The position numbers and the translations under genes were made by a program. Positions 9,501 through 18,414 of a DNA stretch of 64,000 nucleotides are shown piece after piece (position 1 is the stretch's first letter; each line of letters opens with the position of its first letter). The DNA is from a virus. Below the pieces are notes generated by a model. It worked only from the letters and a program-made list of their open reading frames with translations. It was not told where the DNA came from and searched no databases. Location of the stretch: the IMG/VR virus record IMGVR_UViG_3300044643_002965, positions 62,001 to 126,000 of that record. One strand, written 5' to 3'.

Positions 9501-12500
9501 AACATAGCCACTTCCAATAGATTGAACTGGACTGCTTACACTTTGTCCTTCCGTATTATTTCCAAATACTCCGACTCGGTTATATCCCCAAGCCCATATT
9601 GTTCCATCTGTTTTTAAGCCTATTGAACTATCATAGTTTCCAAAAACTTTTACCCATGTTCCGCCAGTTGAGATTTGTGTCAAAGTGCTTGTGTTGAACG
9701 AATTATTAATACCTAGTTGTCCGTTGCTGTTTGAGCCTGCACCCCACAATGTTCCGTCTTGTTTTATTCCAAAGTGGAATTTTCTTCCTGCGTAAATATA
9801 TTTCCACGATCCTGTATCAAGCTGAACAGGGCTAAGTGTGCTGGGCTTATTTAAAAGAGTTCCGCTATCGTTGTCTCCCCATCCCCATAGTGTTCCATCA
9901 TTCTTAATAGCCCATGTTGTTGTATAGCCAGTTGCCACAGATGTCCATGTTCCGCCACCGTATACTTGAACAGGACTGCTTCTATTAACATTTGTTCCAT
10001 CTCCTATTGTTCCATAAGAGTTTTGTCCCCAAACCCAAAGTGTTCCATCTGTTTTAATTGCACTTGCAGAATTCTGACTAGCAGATACTTGGTTCCAAGA
10101 ACCAGCAATTTGAACAGGGCTGCTTCTATTAATGGTTGTTCCATCTCCAAGTTTTCCTGCATTGCCAAATCCAGTGTTATAGCCAGCAGCCCATAAATTA
10201 TTAAGTGTGTCTATTGCGAACATGCACCCCTGAATATATCCTGTTCCTGTTGCAATCCATGTATTTGATCCTAATGTTACTTGTGTTAGACTGCTTCTAA
10301 GAACTATATCATTTTGGAAAGCTGATCCTCCAAAATTGCCAGTAGTATACAAGTATGCAGGAACAGGTGTGGTAGAAGTTGTAGAGGTTGTAGAAGTTGT
10401 AGAGGTTGTAGAGGTTGTGCTTGTAGTACTTGTAGTAGTAGTACTTGTTGTAGTTGTTGTGGTTATTTCTAGATCAGAAATAGCAGCAACAGATAGATAT
10501 CCATCTATATCAAGCCATGTGTAATTTGTTGCGGCTGTTTGAACTGGAGAAGATGTATCAAATACATTGTTTGTTCCTAGTACTGCTCCATCATCATTTA
10601 CGCCCCATGTCCACATTGTGGCATCACTCTTAATAGCACCTATTGTGTTATCTCCAAGAGAAACTGCCTTAGACCAATTTGTATCTGTTCCAAATTGAAC
10701 TGGACTGCTTCTGTTTATAACAGAATTGTTAGTATAAAGTCTGCCAGCGCCCCATAGTGTGCCATCGCTCTTTACTGCTAGCAATGAGTTAGATATTCCT
10801 GCTCTTACGCTTGACCATGTGGTATTTGTTCCAACTTGGGTTGGCGAAGATTTTCCTTTTACATCTCCTAAGCCTAATTCACCATTTAGGTTCCATCCCC
10901 AAGCCCACAATGTTCCATCTGTCTTAATTGCAAATGTGTTGTTTAGATTACATGCAATTGTAGACCATGTTGTATTCGATCCAACTTGGACAGGGCTTTG
11001 CTTGCTTCCCAATACTCCAAGTCCTAATTGACCCCATGCATTCAAGCCCCATGACCAAAGTGTTCCATCGGACTTAATTCCGCAAGCATGGCTTCCTCCA
11101 GCAGATACGCTAGACCATGCAGCTTCTGTTCCTATTTGAATTGGGGTGCTTGTTGGAACATTTGTGCAAGTTGTTCCATATTGATTATCTCCCCATGCCC
11201 ACAATGTGCTATCTAGTTTAATTCCTAACATGAAGTTAAATCCAAACATTGCTTGTGACCACAATCCGCCAACTTCTGTTGGTGTTGTTGCGTCAGCAAT
11301 TGAATTTAATCCTAGTTGTCCGTAGCTGTTTCTACCCCACACCCATAGAGTGTAGTTGTTCTTTATTACACCTAGGTTATAGTTGGAGGAACTTGGAATT
11401 ACAGATGTCCATACTTTATTTGCATCAATTTGAACAGGAGAGCTTCTGTGAACTGTTGTTCCATCTCCCATAGATCCGTTTTGAGCAGAACCCCATGTCC
11501 ACAATGCTCCGCCATTCATAGGCGCAGGAGTTGTAGTTGATGTAGTTGTGGTTGTGCTTGTAGTTGTGGTTGTTGTAGTGCTCGTTGTTGTGGTTGTTGT
11601 AGTGGTTGTTGTGGTAGTAGTTGTGGTAGTTGTCGGAGCAGGAGTTGTTGTAGTTGTTGTAGTAGTTGTTGTGGTTGTAGTTGTTGTAGTAGTAGTTGTT
11701 GTTGGAACAGGCATCGTTTCCTTCAACAAATACATTGTGGATTGAGCAGAACCAATTTTTGCCCAATCTAGTTCTGTTGCTATATTGTATACACATATTT
11801 GAACAGGACTGCTTCTATTTATATTTGTCTTATCGCCCAATTCGCCAGAAGCATTGCCGCCCCAAGACCATAGTGTTCCATCCTTCTTTACAGCAAATAC
11901 TGCGCTTTGAGAAGTTCCAACTCTATACCAATTTGTATCTACTCCAATTTGTATTGGAGAGCTTACATTTACTCTATTTCCATTACCAAATTGACCACTA
12001 GAGTTATCTCCCCATGACCATAATGTGTTATCGCTTCTTACTGCTATAACAGATGCAGACTCAACAGATACCGAACTCCATGTCGATCCTGCTGCTATTT
12101 GAACTGGCGAAGATACTGGTAGTTTGTTTCCAGTTCCTAGCTGTCCATATGAGTTTCTTCCCCAACCCCAAAGTGTTCCGTCTTTCTTTAGTCCAATTAT
12201 GAATTCTTTAGAAGCATATGTTTCATACCAGTCAGTAGATGCAGAGACTGATTGTACTGGCGAGGTAGCATCTGTTATGCTATTTGTTGCAAGCTGACCA
12301 TATTGATTTCTACCCCATGACCATAGTGTGCCGTCTGTTTTTACAGCAGACATAAACTGATATCCACAAGATATATTTGCCCATGTAGTATCTGTTCCAA
12401 GCTGTATTGGAGAACTTAGATCTGTTGTTGATGAATTTCCAAGTTGACCATAAGCATTTGCGCCCCAAACCCATAGGTTTCCAGAAGAATTAATAGCTGC

Positions 12501-15500
12501 TGTTAACCAAAGTCCAGTTGAAACAGAAGACCAGTTGGTTCCAGCAGCCAATGTTTGAACTGGAGAACTAGCATCTGTTTTAGAACCATCTCCTATGTTT
12601 CCATAAGCATTAGCGCCCCACACAAACAAAGATCCGTCTACTGCTATTCCAGCAGCGTGTTTTGCTACTGGAGAACGAGAAATATCTGCCCATCCTGTTC
12701 CATTTGATGGAATATAAAGAAGAGCATTTGAATTTGTTGTATTGCTTTGAGCAAGCGTTCCATAACCATTGAAACCAGTTGCAAACATATAGAACGGAGG
12801 TTCAGTTGTTGTTGTTGTGCTTGTAGTGCTAGTTGTACTAGTGGTTGTTGTGCTTGTAGTTGGAGCAGAAGTAGTAGTTGTTGTACTTGTAGTTGGAGCA
12901 GAAGTAGTGGTTGTTGTACTTGTAGTTGTTGTAGTTGGAGCCGGTGTAGTTGTTGTAGTTGTGGTTGTGGTGGTAGTTGTTGTGGTGGTTGTTGTAGTTG
13001 TAGTTGTGGTTGTGGTGGTTGGAGAAACACAATATGTTGTGAATGTAATATTGTCTTGTCCGCCCATGTATCCATCATAAAGAGATGCATAGCTTAATCT
13101 ATTGAATGTTCCTGTGACAGTCAAAGTAACTGTGCCAGAGTAGAAGTTGTAAACGTTTCCATCAGGGCCTGCAGCAACAGATTCCAATACTGTTCCTGTG
13201 TAGGAAGCATTTGCTACAGAAGCATTTAAGAAGGCAAGTGGTTCTGTTGATGGAACATCTGTAAATACATATACACCAGTGTTTACACCAAAGAATCCAA
13301 GCAATCCTCCGAATGTGTATACTTTTTGTCCAAACAAATTAAGAACTACTACTGATTCTGTATCTGATAAACACAAAGGAATTGGTGTGGTAGTTGTAGT
13401 AGTTGTTGTTGTAGTTGTGGTACTTGTAGTTGTGCTTGTGGTAGTAGATGTAGTAGTAGATGTAGTGCTTGTAGTAGTAGTACTTGTTGTAGGAGCAGAT
13501 GTAGTAGATGTAGTAGATGTAGTTGTAGTTGTTGGAATTATTGTAGTAGTTGTAGTTGTTGTTGTTGGAACTATTGTAGTAGTTGTAGTTGTTGTTGGAA
13601 CTATTGTAGTAGTTGTAGTTGTTGTTGGAACTATCGTAGTAGTTGTAGTTGTTGTTGGAACTATCGTAGTAGTTGTAGTTGTTGTTGGAACTATTGTAGT
13701 AGTTGTAGTTGTTGTTATTGGAGAAACTGTCGTTGTACTTGTTGTAGTAGCAGGACTTGCTGTAGTTGTTGTAGGCGGAGAATACGTTGTGCTTGTTGTA
13801 GTTGTAGTTGTCGGTATTGCAGAATATGTATTAATTGTTCCAAATGTTGGAGTATAAGTTGTTCCAAAATAGTCAAATGTAAATGTTTGTCCATTATAAA
13901 TAGCATCATGTGCAAGACTTAATACTGTTGTTGTTCCAATTACAACAGTTGTATTGGATGTAACGCCTGTTACTGTAGTGTTTGGAGCATATGTAAGGGT
14001 ATTGCCAATTATTCCAGTTGCTGTAATATTTCCTGGAATTGTTTGCGGAACGCCAGTGGCAGAAATTGTAGCAGTTGCAGCAACTGGTGTTGTTGTAGTT
14101 GTAGCAGGTGTTGGATAGCTATTTGTTGTTCCAAATGTGCCAGTATAAGTTGTTCCAAAATAATCAAATGTAAATGTTTGTCCATTATAAATAGCATCGG
14201 TAGCCAAAGTTAAAACAGTTGCTCCGCCTATTGTTACTGTTGTTGTAGAAGGAGTTCCAGTAGTTGTATTTGTTGGAGTATAAGAAATAGAATTTGTAGC
14301 AATTCCAGTCGCTGTAATATTTCCAGGAGCAGATCCTGCAACTCCAGTTGTTGGAATTACATATGTTACAGGAGCGGCTGGTAGATTATTTGTTATTCCG
14401 TAAGTTGCTGTGTAGGTGGCTCCAAAATAGTCAAATGTAAATGTTTGGCCATTATAAACAGCATCGTGAGCTAAAGTTAAAACATTTACGCCATCTACAT
14501 TAACAATTGTGCTGGAAGGAGTTCCTGTTGTTAATGCTGTCGGCGTGTATGTTATTGAATTTGTGGCGATGCCAGTTGCTGTTATTCCACCAGGAGCAGA
14601 TTCTGCAACTCCTGTTGCTCCTATTGTGTATGTTAAATTTGGACCTACGAAATTATTTGTTGTTCCAAATGTAGCAGTATATTTCACTCCAAAATAGTCA
14701 AATGTAAGTGTTTGACCATTATAAATAGCATCGTGAGCTAAGTTTAATACTGGAATTCCATTAATAGTTATATCTGTAGACGAAGAAACGCCTGTTGTAG
14801 CACTTGTCGGACTGTATGCCAATGTATTTGTAGCAATTCCTGTTGCTGTTATTCCACCTGGTATAGATTGTGGAACTCCAGTATTTAAAATTGTTACAAT
14901 TCCGAAATTATTTGTCGATCCCCATGTCGCAGTATAAGACACGCCATTATGAATAAATGTAAATGTTGTTCCATTGTAAGAAGCATCATGTGTTGCTGTA
15001 AAAACAGGCACTCCGCCAACATTAATAGTTGTAGATGACGGAGTTGTTGTGGAATATAATGGAGAAAAAGAAACAATATCTCCAGCGGTAGATTTTGCTA
15101 AAATTCCACCAGATATTGAAGCAGTGGTGTTTGATGTTTGAAATTCATAAACTGTTGGCGTTATTATGCCAGAAGCAATACTAATTAAATACGGTCTGCT
15201 GTCTATTGCTGGAGGACGAGAACTGTCTTTTACCTTTATTGTAAATGCATATATGTCTGCAATTGCTGGAGTTCCATAAATAGTTCCTGTTATTTCGTCT
15301 AAATACATTCCATATGGAAGAAATCCAGATGCAATAGACCATGTTAGAGGCGCTGCTCCCCCAGAAATCGGTATTTGATAATCGTAATTAGTATTTACAA
15401 GCCAAAATGGAGCTGGCAAATCTGATATTATTCTTGCTGTTGTTGGTAAATCTACAGGGTTTCCAAAATAAGTCCATTCTAATATTCTATCTTTGTAAGG

Positions 15501-15722
15501 AGTTTCGAGAATATATCTTGTGTAAACATCTATTGCTTGCCATCCATAAAGAGAAAACTCATCTCCTTGTTTCATTGCATAAGGTACATAATCTACCCAA
15601 ACCGTGGCTTTTGATAGTTGATACCATAAAAGGTCCCTATCAGTTCCAGGTAATGGATAATTATATAAATTATCAAACTTGGGTCGAACTCTAAATGATA
15701 TTTGTGGGTATTCGCCTAGCAT
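6537..15722 (-). CDS. 3061-residue mucin-like multi-propeller adhesin, copy 2
   Basis: Start at 15722 (MLGEYPQISF) matches the paralogue at 2701. Order: conserved N-terminus (about 1-88); He_PIG-like putative-Ig domain (88-182); five Ig-like repeats of about 85 residues with TATGIATN and YNGQTFTFDYFG motifs (205-635); Thr-rich linker with TIVP units (637-780); domain ending TYCVSP (782-900); Thr linker (900-972). Four RCC1 blocks follow (about 972-1334, 1400-1750, 1786-2144, 2181-2547), each with seven GTLWxWG-type blades and separated by Thr linkers. Then come LamG (2547-2764) and a glycine-rich ALK-like region (2765-3010). One further RCC1 blade (LLWAWG) precedes the stop at 6537-6539. RCC1 folds are seven-bladed, so the last blade appears to belong with the six in the next gene. 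Likely an extended tail-associated adhesin. No Shine-Dalgarno is visible. Confidence 0.88.
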   Translation of the reverse strand: MLGEYPQISFRVRPKFDNLYNYPLPGTDRDLLWYQLSKATVWVDYVPYAMKQGDEFSLYGWQAIDVYTRYILETPYKDRILEWTYFGNPVDLPTTARIISDLPAPFWLVNTNYDYQIPISGGAAPLTWSIASGFLPYGMYLDEITGTIYGTPAIADIYAFTIKVKDSSRPPAIDSRPYLISIASGIITPTVYEFQTSNTTASISGGILAKSTAGDIVSFSPLYSTTTPSSTTINVGGVPVFTATHDASYNGTTFTFIHNGVSYTATWGSTNNFGIVTILNTGVPQSIPGGITATGIATNTLAYSPTSATTGVSSSTDITINGIPVLNLAHDAIYNGQTLTFDYFGVKYTATFGTTNNFVGPNLTYTIGATGVAESAPGGITATGIATNSITYTPTALTTGTPSSTIVNVDGVNVLTLAHDAVYNGQTFTFDYFGATYTATYGITNNLPAAPVTYVIPTTGVAGSAPGNITATGIATNSISYTPTNTTTGTPSTTTVTIGGATVLTLATDAIYNGQTFTFDYFGTTYTGTFGTTNSYPTPATTTTTPVAATATISATGVPQTIPGNITATGIIGNTLTYAPNTTVTGVTSNTTVVIGTTTVLSLAHDAIYNGQTFTFDYFGTTYTPTFGTINTYSAIPTTTTTTSTTYSPPTTTTASPATTTSTTTVSPITTTTTTTIVPTTTTTTTIVPTTTTTTTIVPTTTTTTTIVPTTTTTTTIVPTTTTTTTTIIPTTTTTSTTSTTSAPTTSTTTTSTTSTTTSTTTSTTTSTTTTTTTTTTTTPIPLCLSDTESVVVLNLFGQKVYTFGGLLGFFGVNTGVYVFTDVPSTEPLAFLNASVANASYTGTVLESVAAGPDGNVYNFYSGTVTLTVTGTFNRLSYASLYDGYMGGQDNITFTTYCVSPTTTTTTTTTTTTTTTTTTTTTTTTTPAPTTTTTSTTTTTSAPTTSTTTTTSAPTTSTTTTSTTSTTSTTTTTEPPFYMFATGFNGYGTLAQSNTTNSNALLYIPSNGTGWADISRSPVAKHAAGIAVDGSLFVWGANAYGNIGDGSKTDASSPVQTLAAGTNWSSVSTGLWLTAAINSSGNLWVWGANAYGQLGNSSTTDLSSPIQLGTDTTWANISCGYQFMSAVKTDGTLWSWGRNQYGQLATNSITDATSPVQSVSASTDWYETYASKEFIIGLKKDGTLWGWGRNSYGQLGTGNKLPVSSPVQIAAGSTWSSVSVESASVIAVRSDNTLWSWGDNSSGQFGNGNRVNVSSPIQIGVDTNWYRVGTSQSAVFAVKKDGTLWSWGGNASGELGDKTNINRSSPVQICVYNIATELDWAKIGSAQSTMYLLKETMPVPTTTTTTTTTTTTTTTTTTTTPAPTTTTTTTTTTTTTTTTTSTTTTTTTSTTTTTSTTTPAPMNGGALWTWGSAQNGSMGDGTTVHRSSPVQIDANKVWTSVIPSSSNYNLGVIKNNYTLWVWGRNSYGQLGLNSIADATTPTEVGGLWSQAMFGFNFMLGIKLDSTLWAWGDNQYGTTCTNVPTSTPIQIGTEAAWSSVSAGGSHACGIKSDGTLWSWGLNAWGQLGLGVLGSKQSPVQVGSNTTWSTIACNLNNTFAIKTDGTLWAWGWNLNGELGLGDVKGKSSPTQVGTNTTWSSVRAGISNSLLAVKSDGTLWGAGRLYTNNSVINRSSPVQFGTDTNWSKAVSLGDNTIGAIKSDATMWTWGVNDDGAVLGTNNVFDTSSPVQTAATNYTWLDIDGYLSVAAISDLEITTTTTTSTTTTSTTSTTSTTSTTSTTSTTSTTPVPAYLYTTGNFGGSAFQNDIVLRSSLTQVTLGSNTWIATGTGYIQGCMFAIDTLNNLWAAGYNTGFGNAGKLGDGTTINRSSPVQIAGSWNQVSASQNSASAIKTDGTLWVWGQNSYGTIGDGTNVNRSSPVQVYGGGTWTSVATGYTTTWAIKNDGTLWGWGDNDSGTLLNKPSTLSPVQLDTGSWKYIYAGRKFHFGIKQDGTLWGAGSNSNGQLGINNSFNTSTLTQISTGGTWVKVFGNYDSSIGLKTDGTIWAWGYNRVGVFGNNTEGQSVSSPVQSIGSGYVDMNGNYGGVAAIKSDGTLWAWGWNSEGPLADKTKVHRSSPVQVYKFGTSENSWVRLGSSINGVTAFSSIVLAPTTTTTTTTSTTTSTTTTSTTSTSTTSTTSTTPIPGELWLWGSNANGATLQNTTAGNSTSPKQEFTADITWKTPTVNSVLTLPIGACIKQDGTLWTWGRNDFYQLGTGNTINRSSPVQTAIGGTNWASIEFGSSAAFALKTDGTLWGWGSNGYSTLLQPSTLTNLSTPVQILSGTTWSQIACGLNFVLGIKPGNTLWGWGQNFYGQVGDGTEIDRSSPVQIAGSWSYVSCDSDSSLGIRTDGTLWGWGKNNPGKLGNMSEVNASSPVQVITGGTWKKAIVISEVAAGIKTDGTLWLWGQNFAGALGQNDKIHRSSPVQVITGGTWSDIGMGVSGSICGIKTDGTLWAWGWNSYGQIGDGTTVHRSSPVQTLTKDKLWMRLLNQTSTYAGAIRQYTPYALNYDVSTASVSNTTIADISGLENNGTMTSSAMFNLGCPNTLGFDSTREITTTISQNNPQVYTLSAWFKTTSASGKKIIGHENVQTGTGATSYSRHLYIGTNGQLYFATSANGAGYTITSSTIVCDGAWHHAVISAKSGAQRLFIDGVLVGSDTKSTANPVGDNNPTGWWRIGGYKITGWANASDGYFTGDIGRAVVYKNALTDLEITSLYAAELPLFNVAKFSYTGSLQTWTVPSGVYNIDATIIGAKGGDNTTGGSVGGGGAIMYTNIDVTPGQTLYLVVGGYPGTSETPAYGFGGAGQAPSSGLQRTGAAGGGLSGIFTSDSFIPSTVIAIAAGGGGANGRSSATGGGNGGNPTGSNGGEYNGSFGANAGWGANQSQPGNAGSQFDGYVTLPQQGAYLYGGAGSKFEGTGGGNQGAGGGAGYYGGGGGASGGDATGGAGGGSSYSVGSVTYGPVANTLGNGSIVITYGCSYAVGQNLLWAWGDNSGGNLGAGSVSSKSLPIPVKYNTTWSNIGGA
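9185..9288 (-). repeat. Thr/Ser linker between RCC1 propellers III and IV
   Basis: Minus-strand ACN/AGY codons encode about 34 residues, mostly Thr with Ser and ending in TTPIPG. It separates two complete seven-blade blocks. Confidence 0.85.
10366..10468 (-). repeat. Thr/Ser linker between RCC1 propellers II and III
   Basis: Encodes about 34 residues in repeated TTS triplets. At the nucleotide level it is a near-regular 9-12 nt repeat, a plausible site for slippage. Confidence 0.85.
11528..11705 (-). repeat. Thr linker between RCC1 propellers I and II
   Basis: Encodes about 59 residues, almost all Thr, with one central PAP and one terminal PAP. It joins the first and second seven-blade RCC1 blocks. 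Confidence 0.85.
12804..13021 (-). repeat. Thr linker before RCC1 propeller I
   Basis: Encodes about 72 residues: a 25-Thr run, then PAP and SAP units, ending TTTEPPF. It follows the TYCVSP-ending domain, exactly as the 223-748 tract does in the paralogous adhesin. Confidence 0.85.
13385..13812 (-). repeat. Thr linker with TIVP units
   Basis: Encodes about 140 Thr-rich residues with Ser-Pro, Ile-Val-Pro and Ser-Ala-Pro punctuation, between the Ig-like repeats and the CVSP domain of the 3061-residue adhesin. Confidence 0.88.
13561..13710 (-). repeat. Five tandem 30-bp units (TIVP linker)
   Basis: Five consecutive 30-nt units differ only by ACTATT versus ACTATC. Each encodes seven Thr plus Ile-Val-Pro. 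Direct tandem copies of this identity are prone to gain or loss in whole 10-residue steps without frameshift. Confidence 0.9.
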
Positions 15723-15728
15723 AATTAA

Positions 15729-15736
15729 TATTTATT
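15729..15736 (-). promoter_or_regulatory. Late-promoter-like octamer AATAAATA
   Basis: The minus strand reads AATAAATA, ending 6 nt before ATG 15722, with no recognisable ribosome-binding site. Motif and spacing are the same as upstream of 2701. Function is inferred from similarity to T4-type late promoters. Confidence 0.35.
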
Positions 15737-15761
15737 ATCGAATACCAAATTTTGATATATT

Positions 15762-17399
15762 TTATTTTTTAAATTCGACAATTAAACTAATCTCTGGTAG
15801 ACAATCCATAGTTTCTTTTAGTATTTGCTCATGCCCTTCATTAAAGTTCTTTTTTTCAACTTTAAATCCAGCATCTTCGCCCATTAATTTCAATGCTTCA
15901 AAATCATAAGCGATCTTATGTCCAGAGAATAAAAGTTCCCAAAGCTTGCCAGATTGGAAAGGTGTTTTCTCACAACCATCGTTGATTTCATCAAAAATTC
16001 CAAGTTCGCTATTTTTGTACATATTTATAAGTCTTTCAGCATCTGGAACCAAGAATCTGGCTACAGATCCGCTCTTCATAACTCGATAACAATCTCTCAA
16101 AAGCAAAATACCCTCTTCTTTTGTAAGATGTTCAAGCATATGGCTGCTATAAATAAGGTCAACCTGAGCATCTCCAAATGGTAATTGATTTTTAAAATCG
16201 TGTTGTAAAAACTTATATTGATGTTGTTGTGCAAATTGTTGCAATGGAACAATGTCTATATTAATCCATCCATTGTGGTACATATTTGTAAAACTTCCAA
16301 GATTTAGCTTTAATGAGCCATCTCCAGATGGAATTGATAAAGCTAGACTTCCTTGTTCCATAAGTTCTTTATCAACAGGCTTTTGAGTAGGAGGCGTTTT
16401 TTCAAGCCACCATTCTTCGGTATGTAAAGAGCAATGGGTTTTGTCAAAGCCATCATCATTTTCGCCATAATCTACACCATGAATTCCACGATGGCTTACA
16501 CGGTCAATTTCAGCTAAAACTTTAGGAATAAATTCGTCTGGAATATGCTCCATTACAGCAATTGAATAGCAAACATCAAACTGCTTGTCTTCAAATGGCC
16601 AAGGAAATTGACAAATATCCCATTCCATTACGGCATCTGTAACTCTTGTTAAATAGCAATGCCTTGAAATTTCAAGACCTTTGCATGGAATTCCTTCAGC
16701 TTCAAGTTTTTTAAGAATGTATCCCCTAGCACATCCAACTTCCAAAACAGACTTAGGTTCTAATTCCATGATCTTTTCGTAAGTTACCCAATGTATTGGA
16801 TAGTCCCAATATCCTTCGTATGCATATCCGCCTACCTTGCCACCGCCATTAAAGTAGTGCTTATCAAAAAGAGATTTTCTTTCTTGTGATTGTGTAGGTG
16901 CATTTTCAGGCTTTGTTGCTTCTATGATCATGTCTGTTCTCAATTCTCCAAAAGGTAAAACAATTATGCTTTCAAATCCGACTTCTGACAAAATTTTAAT
17001 CGCATGTTTTGGGTTTAAACTATTTCTGTGGGTATTGTCAGCATAATCTTGATCTCCAAATATTATGCAGGAACAATCATCATCCCATTCATCGTGTTCT
17101 AAAACCCATTTCATTTGGTTTTCTGTATTTGCTGTTATGAAAACAACCTTGCCGTTGTTTTTTAGTATTCTGTAAACTTCCTTTACAAATTTTTTAACAT
17201 TTCTCCAAGAAATATGTTCTATGCAAAATTTGCTAAATATGTTTTCATACGAATTGTCTTCAATAGGAAGTGTTTCTTCAAAATTTGCAACAATATCTAC
17301 ATTTTCTGCCGCTCTTACATCAAGATTCGGTCTAAAAACAGGTTGTGTTCCTCCGCCAAGCTCAAGAACATTTCCTACAAATGGTAAGGTATAACTCAT
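15762..17399 (-). CDS. Triple SAM-dependent methyltransferase fusion
   Basis: 545 residues with three class-I methyltransferase-like modules in one chain. Module 1 (1-165) has VLELGGG at 11-17 and an EHI post-motif at 61-63. Module 2 (about 180-345) has VLEVGCARG at 218-226 and VMEHI at 282-286. Module 3 (about 360-545) has LNLGSF at 365-370 and SHMLEHL at 419-425. These follow the motif I and motif IV pattern of Methyltransf_11/23-type enzymes. Module 3 has a divergent motif I (LNLGSF rather than GxGxG), so it may bind SAM differently or be inactive. The start is 1 nt from the upstream glycosyltransferase stop, so they are probably co-transcribed. The likely role is methylation of sugars or a small glycan-linked substrate; the substrate is unknown. 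Confidence 0.82.
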   Translation of the reverse strand: MSYTLPFVGNVLELGGGTQPVFRPNLDVRAAENVDIVANFEETLPIEDNSYENIFSKFCIEHISWRNVKKFVKEVYRILKNNGKVVFITANTENQMKWVLEHDEWDDDCSCIIFGDQDYADNTHRNSLNPKHAIKILSEVGFESIIVLPFGELRTDMIIEATKPENAPTQSQERKSLFDKHYFNGGGKVGGYAYEGYWDYPIHWVTYEKIMELEPKSVLEVGCARGYILKKLEAEGIPCKGLEISRHCYLTRVTDAVMEWDICQFPWPFEDKQFDVCYSIAVMEHIPDEFIPKVLAEIDRVSHRGIHGVDYGENDDGFDKTHCSLHTEEWWLEKTPPTQKPVDKELMEQGSLALSIPSGDGSLKLNLGSFTNMYHNGWINIDIVPLQQFAQQHQYKFLQHDFKNQLPFGDAQVDLIYSSHMLEHLTKEEGILLLRDCYRVMKSGSVARFLVPDAERLINMYKNSELGIFDEINDGCEKTPFQSGKLWELLFSGHKIAYDFEALKLMGEDAGFKVEKKNFNEGHEQILKETMDCLPEISLIVEFKK

Positions 17400-17400
17400 A

Positions 17401-18414
17401 TTATTGGACCCCCAGCAAAGAATCCCACGCCTTTTTATATTGTTGTCTAATTATTTCCCATGAATATAATTGTGAATTTGAAATACAATCATCTTCAGAA
17501 GGAATTTCATTGTTTTTATATTTTTCTATGGCATAAGCCAACATATCAGAAGATCTTTTTGGAACTACAATTCCACATTTATTTACACAATCAGAAGATC
17601 CAGCACCATTTGAACATATAACTGGTCTTCCATATGACATGGCTTCCAAAACTTCGATTCCAAATCCTTCTGTTACGCTTGGCTGAACATAAACACTTAT
17701 CGAGTTGTAAAAATCTGCAATATTATTTACCCATCCTAATATATTGTAATTGCCTTTTTTAAAGTATCTTATAAGATGTATTAAATCAGGAGATTGAGCA
17801 CCAGCAAAATATAACACTGCGTCTTTATAATTTAACTTTGCCCACGCTTCTATTAAATATCTCAAGCCTTTATCTGGTCCTATTTGTCCTAAATATCCGA
17901 CGACAAAAGTTTTTGGCTTTGGCTTTATTTTATTTTTCTGTGAATGTATTCCATGAGGAATAACAGCTACATTTTTGCATCCAAACTTTTCCATTATGGA
18001 TTTACTATGATTTGAAGGGCATATAACCAAGTCTGCTAAAAGATATCCTTCTATATACTTATTAAATAAATTTTTATCTGTCATATGTGGAAGATCATAG
18101 GGGATTCCTAAAGCTTCAAATTCTTGCCTGCTTAAATCTGGATCATGTGCAGCGGCTGTATAAACAACTTTTGTTCCTTGGTCCTTTAATTTTTTTATAG
18201 TTTCTGAAAAAGTACCCGAATAAAAATGCGCTAACTTTATATTTGAAAAGTCTTCTTTTGCAGTTAGCTCATCAGATTCAAAAGGATTTGCAGTTGGATT
18301 TGGGTTGAATAGTTTTAATTCTCCCATTTCTTTCAAAGCATTATATTCGTGGAATGTAACAATTCCACCGCCTGTTTCTGCGCCTATTCTATCACAAGTA
18401 AAATATGCCTGCAC
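17401..18414 (-). CDS. GT4-family glycosyltransferase
   Basis: 337 residues with a GT-B (glycosyltransferase group 1) layout. The C-terminal donor domain begins near VVGYLGQIGPDKG (171-183) and contains the EX7E motif at E249-E257 within EGFGIEVLEAMSYGRPVI. This is the signature of retaining GT4 enzymes that move a hexose or similar sugar from a nucleotide-sugar. The GGG near 15-17 matches the N-terminal acceptor-domain loop. It directly abuts the next GT4 gene (stop at 18415) and the triple methyltransferase (1 nt gap). Sugar and acceptor cannot be read from sequence. Confidence 0.88.
   Translation of the reverse strand: MQAYFTCDRIGAETGGGIVTFHEYNALKEMGELKLFNPNPTANPFESDELTAKEDFSNIKLAHFYSGTFSETIKKLKDQGTKVVYTAAAHDPDLSRQEFEALGIPYDLPHMTDKNLFNKYIEGYLLADLVICPSNHSKSIMEKFGCKNVAVIPHGIHSQKNKIKPKPKTFVVGYLGQIGPDKGLRYLIEAWAKLNYKDAVLYFAGAQSPDLIHLIRYFKKGNYNILGWVNNIADFYNSISVYVQPSVTEGFGIEVLEAMSYGRPVICSNGAGSSDCVNKCGIVVPKRSSDMLAYAIEKYKNNEIPSEDDCISNSQLYSWEIIRQQYKKAWDSLLGVQ

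Noticed and set aside
13531-13720. CRISPR-like regular 30-bp repeats
   Set aside because: Units are directly adjacent with no spacers and encode an in-frame Thr/Ile/Val/Pro linker. No cas genes are nearby.
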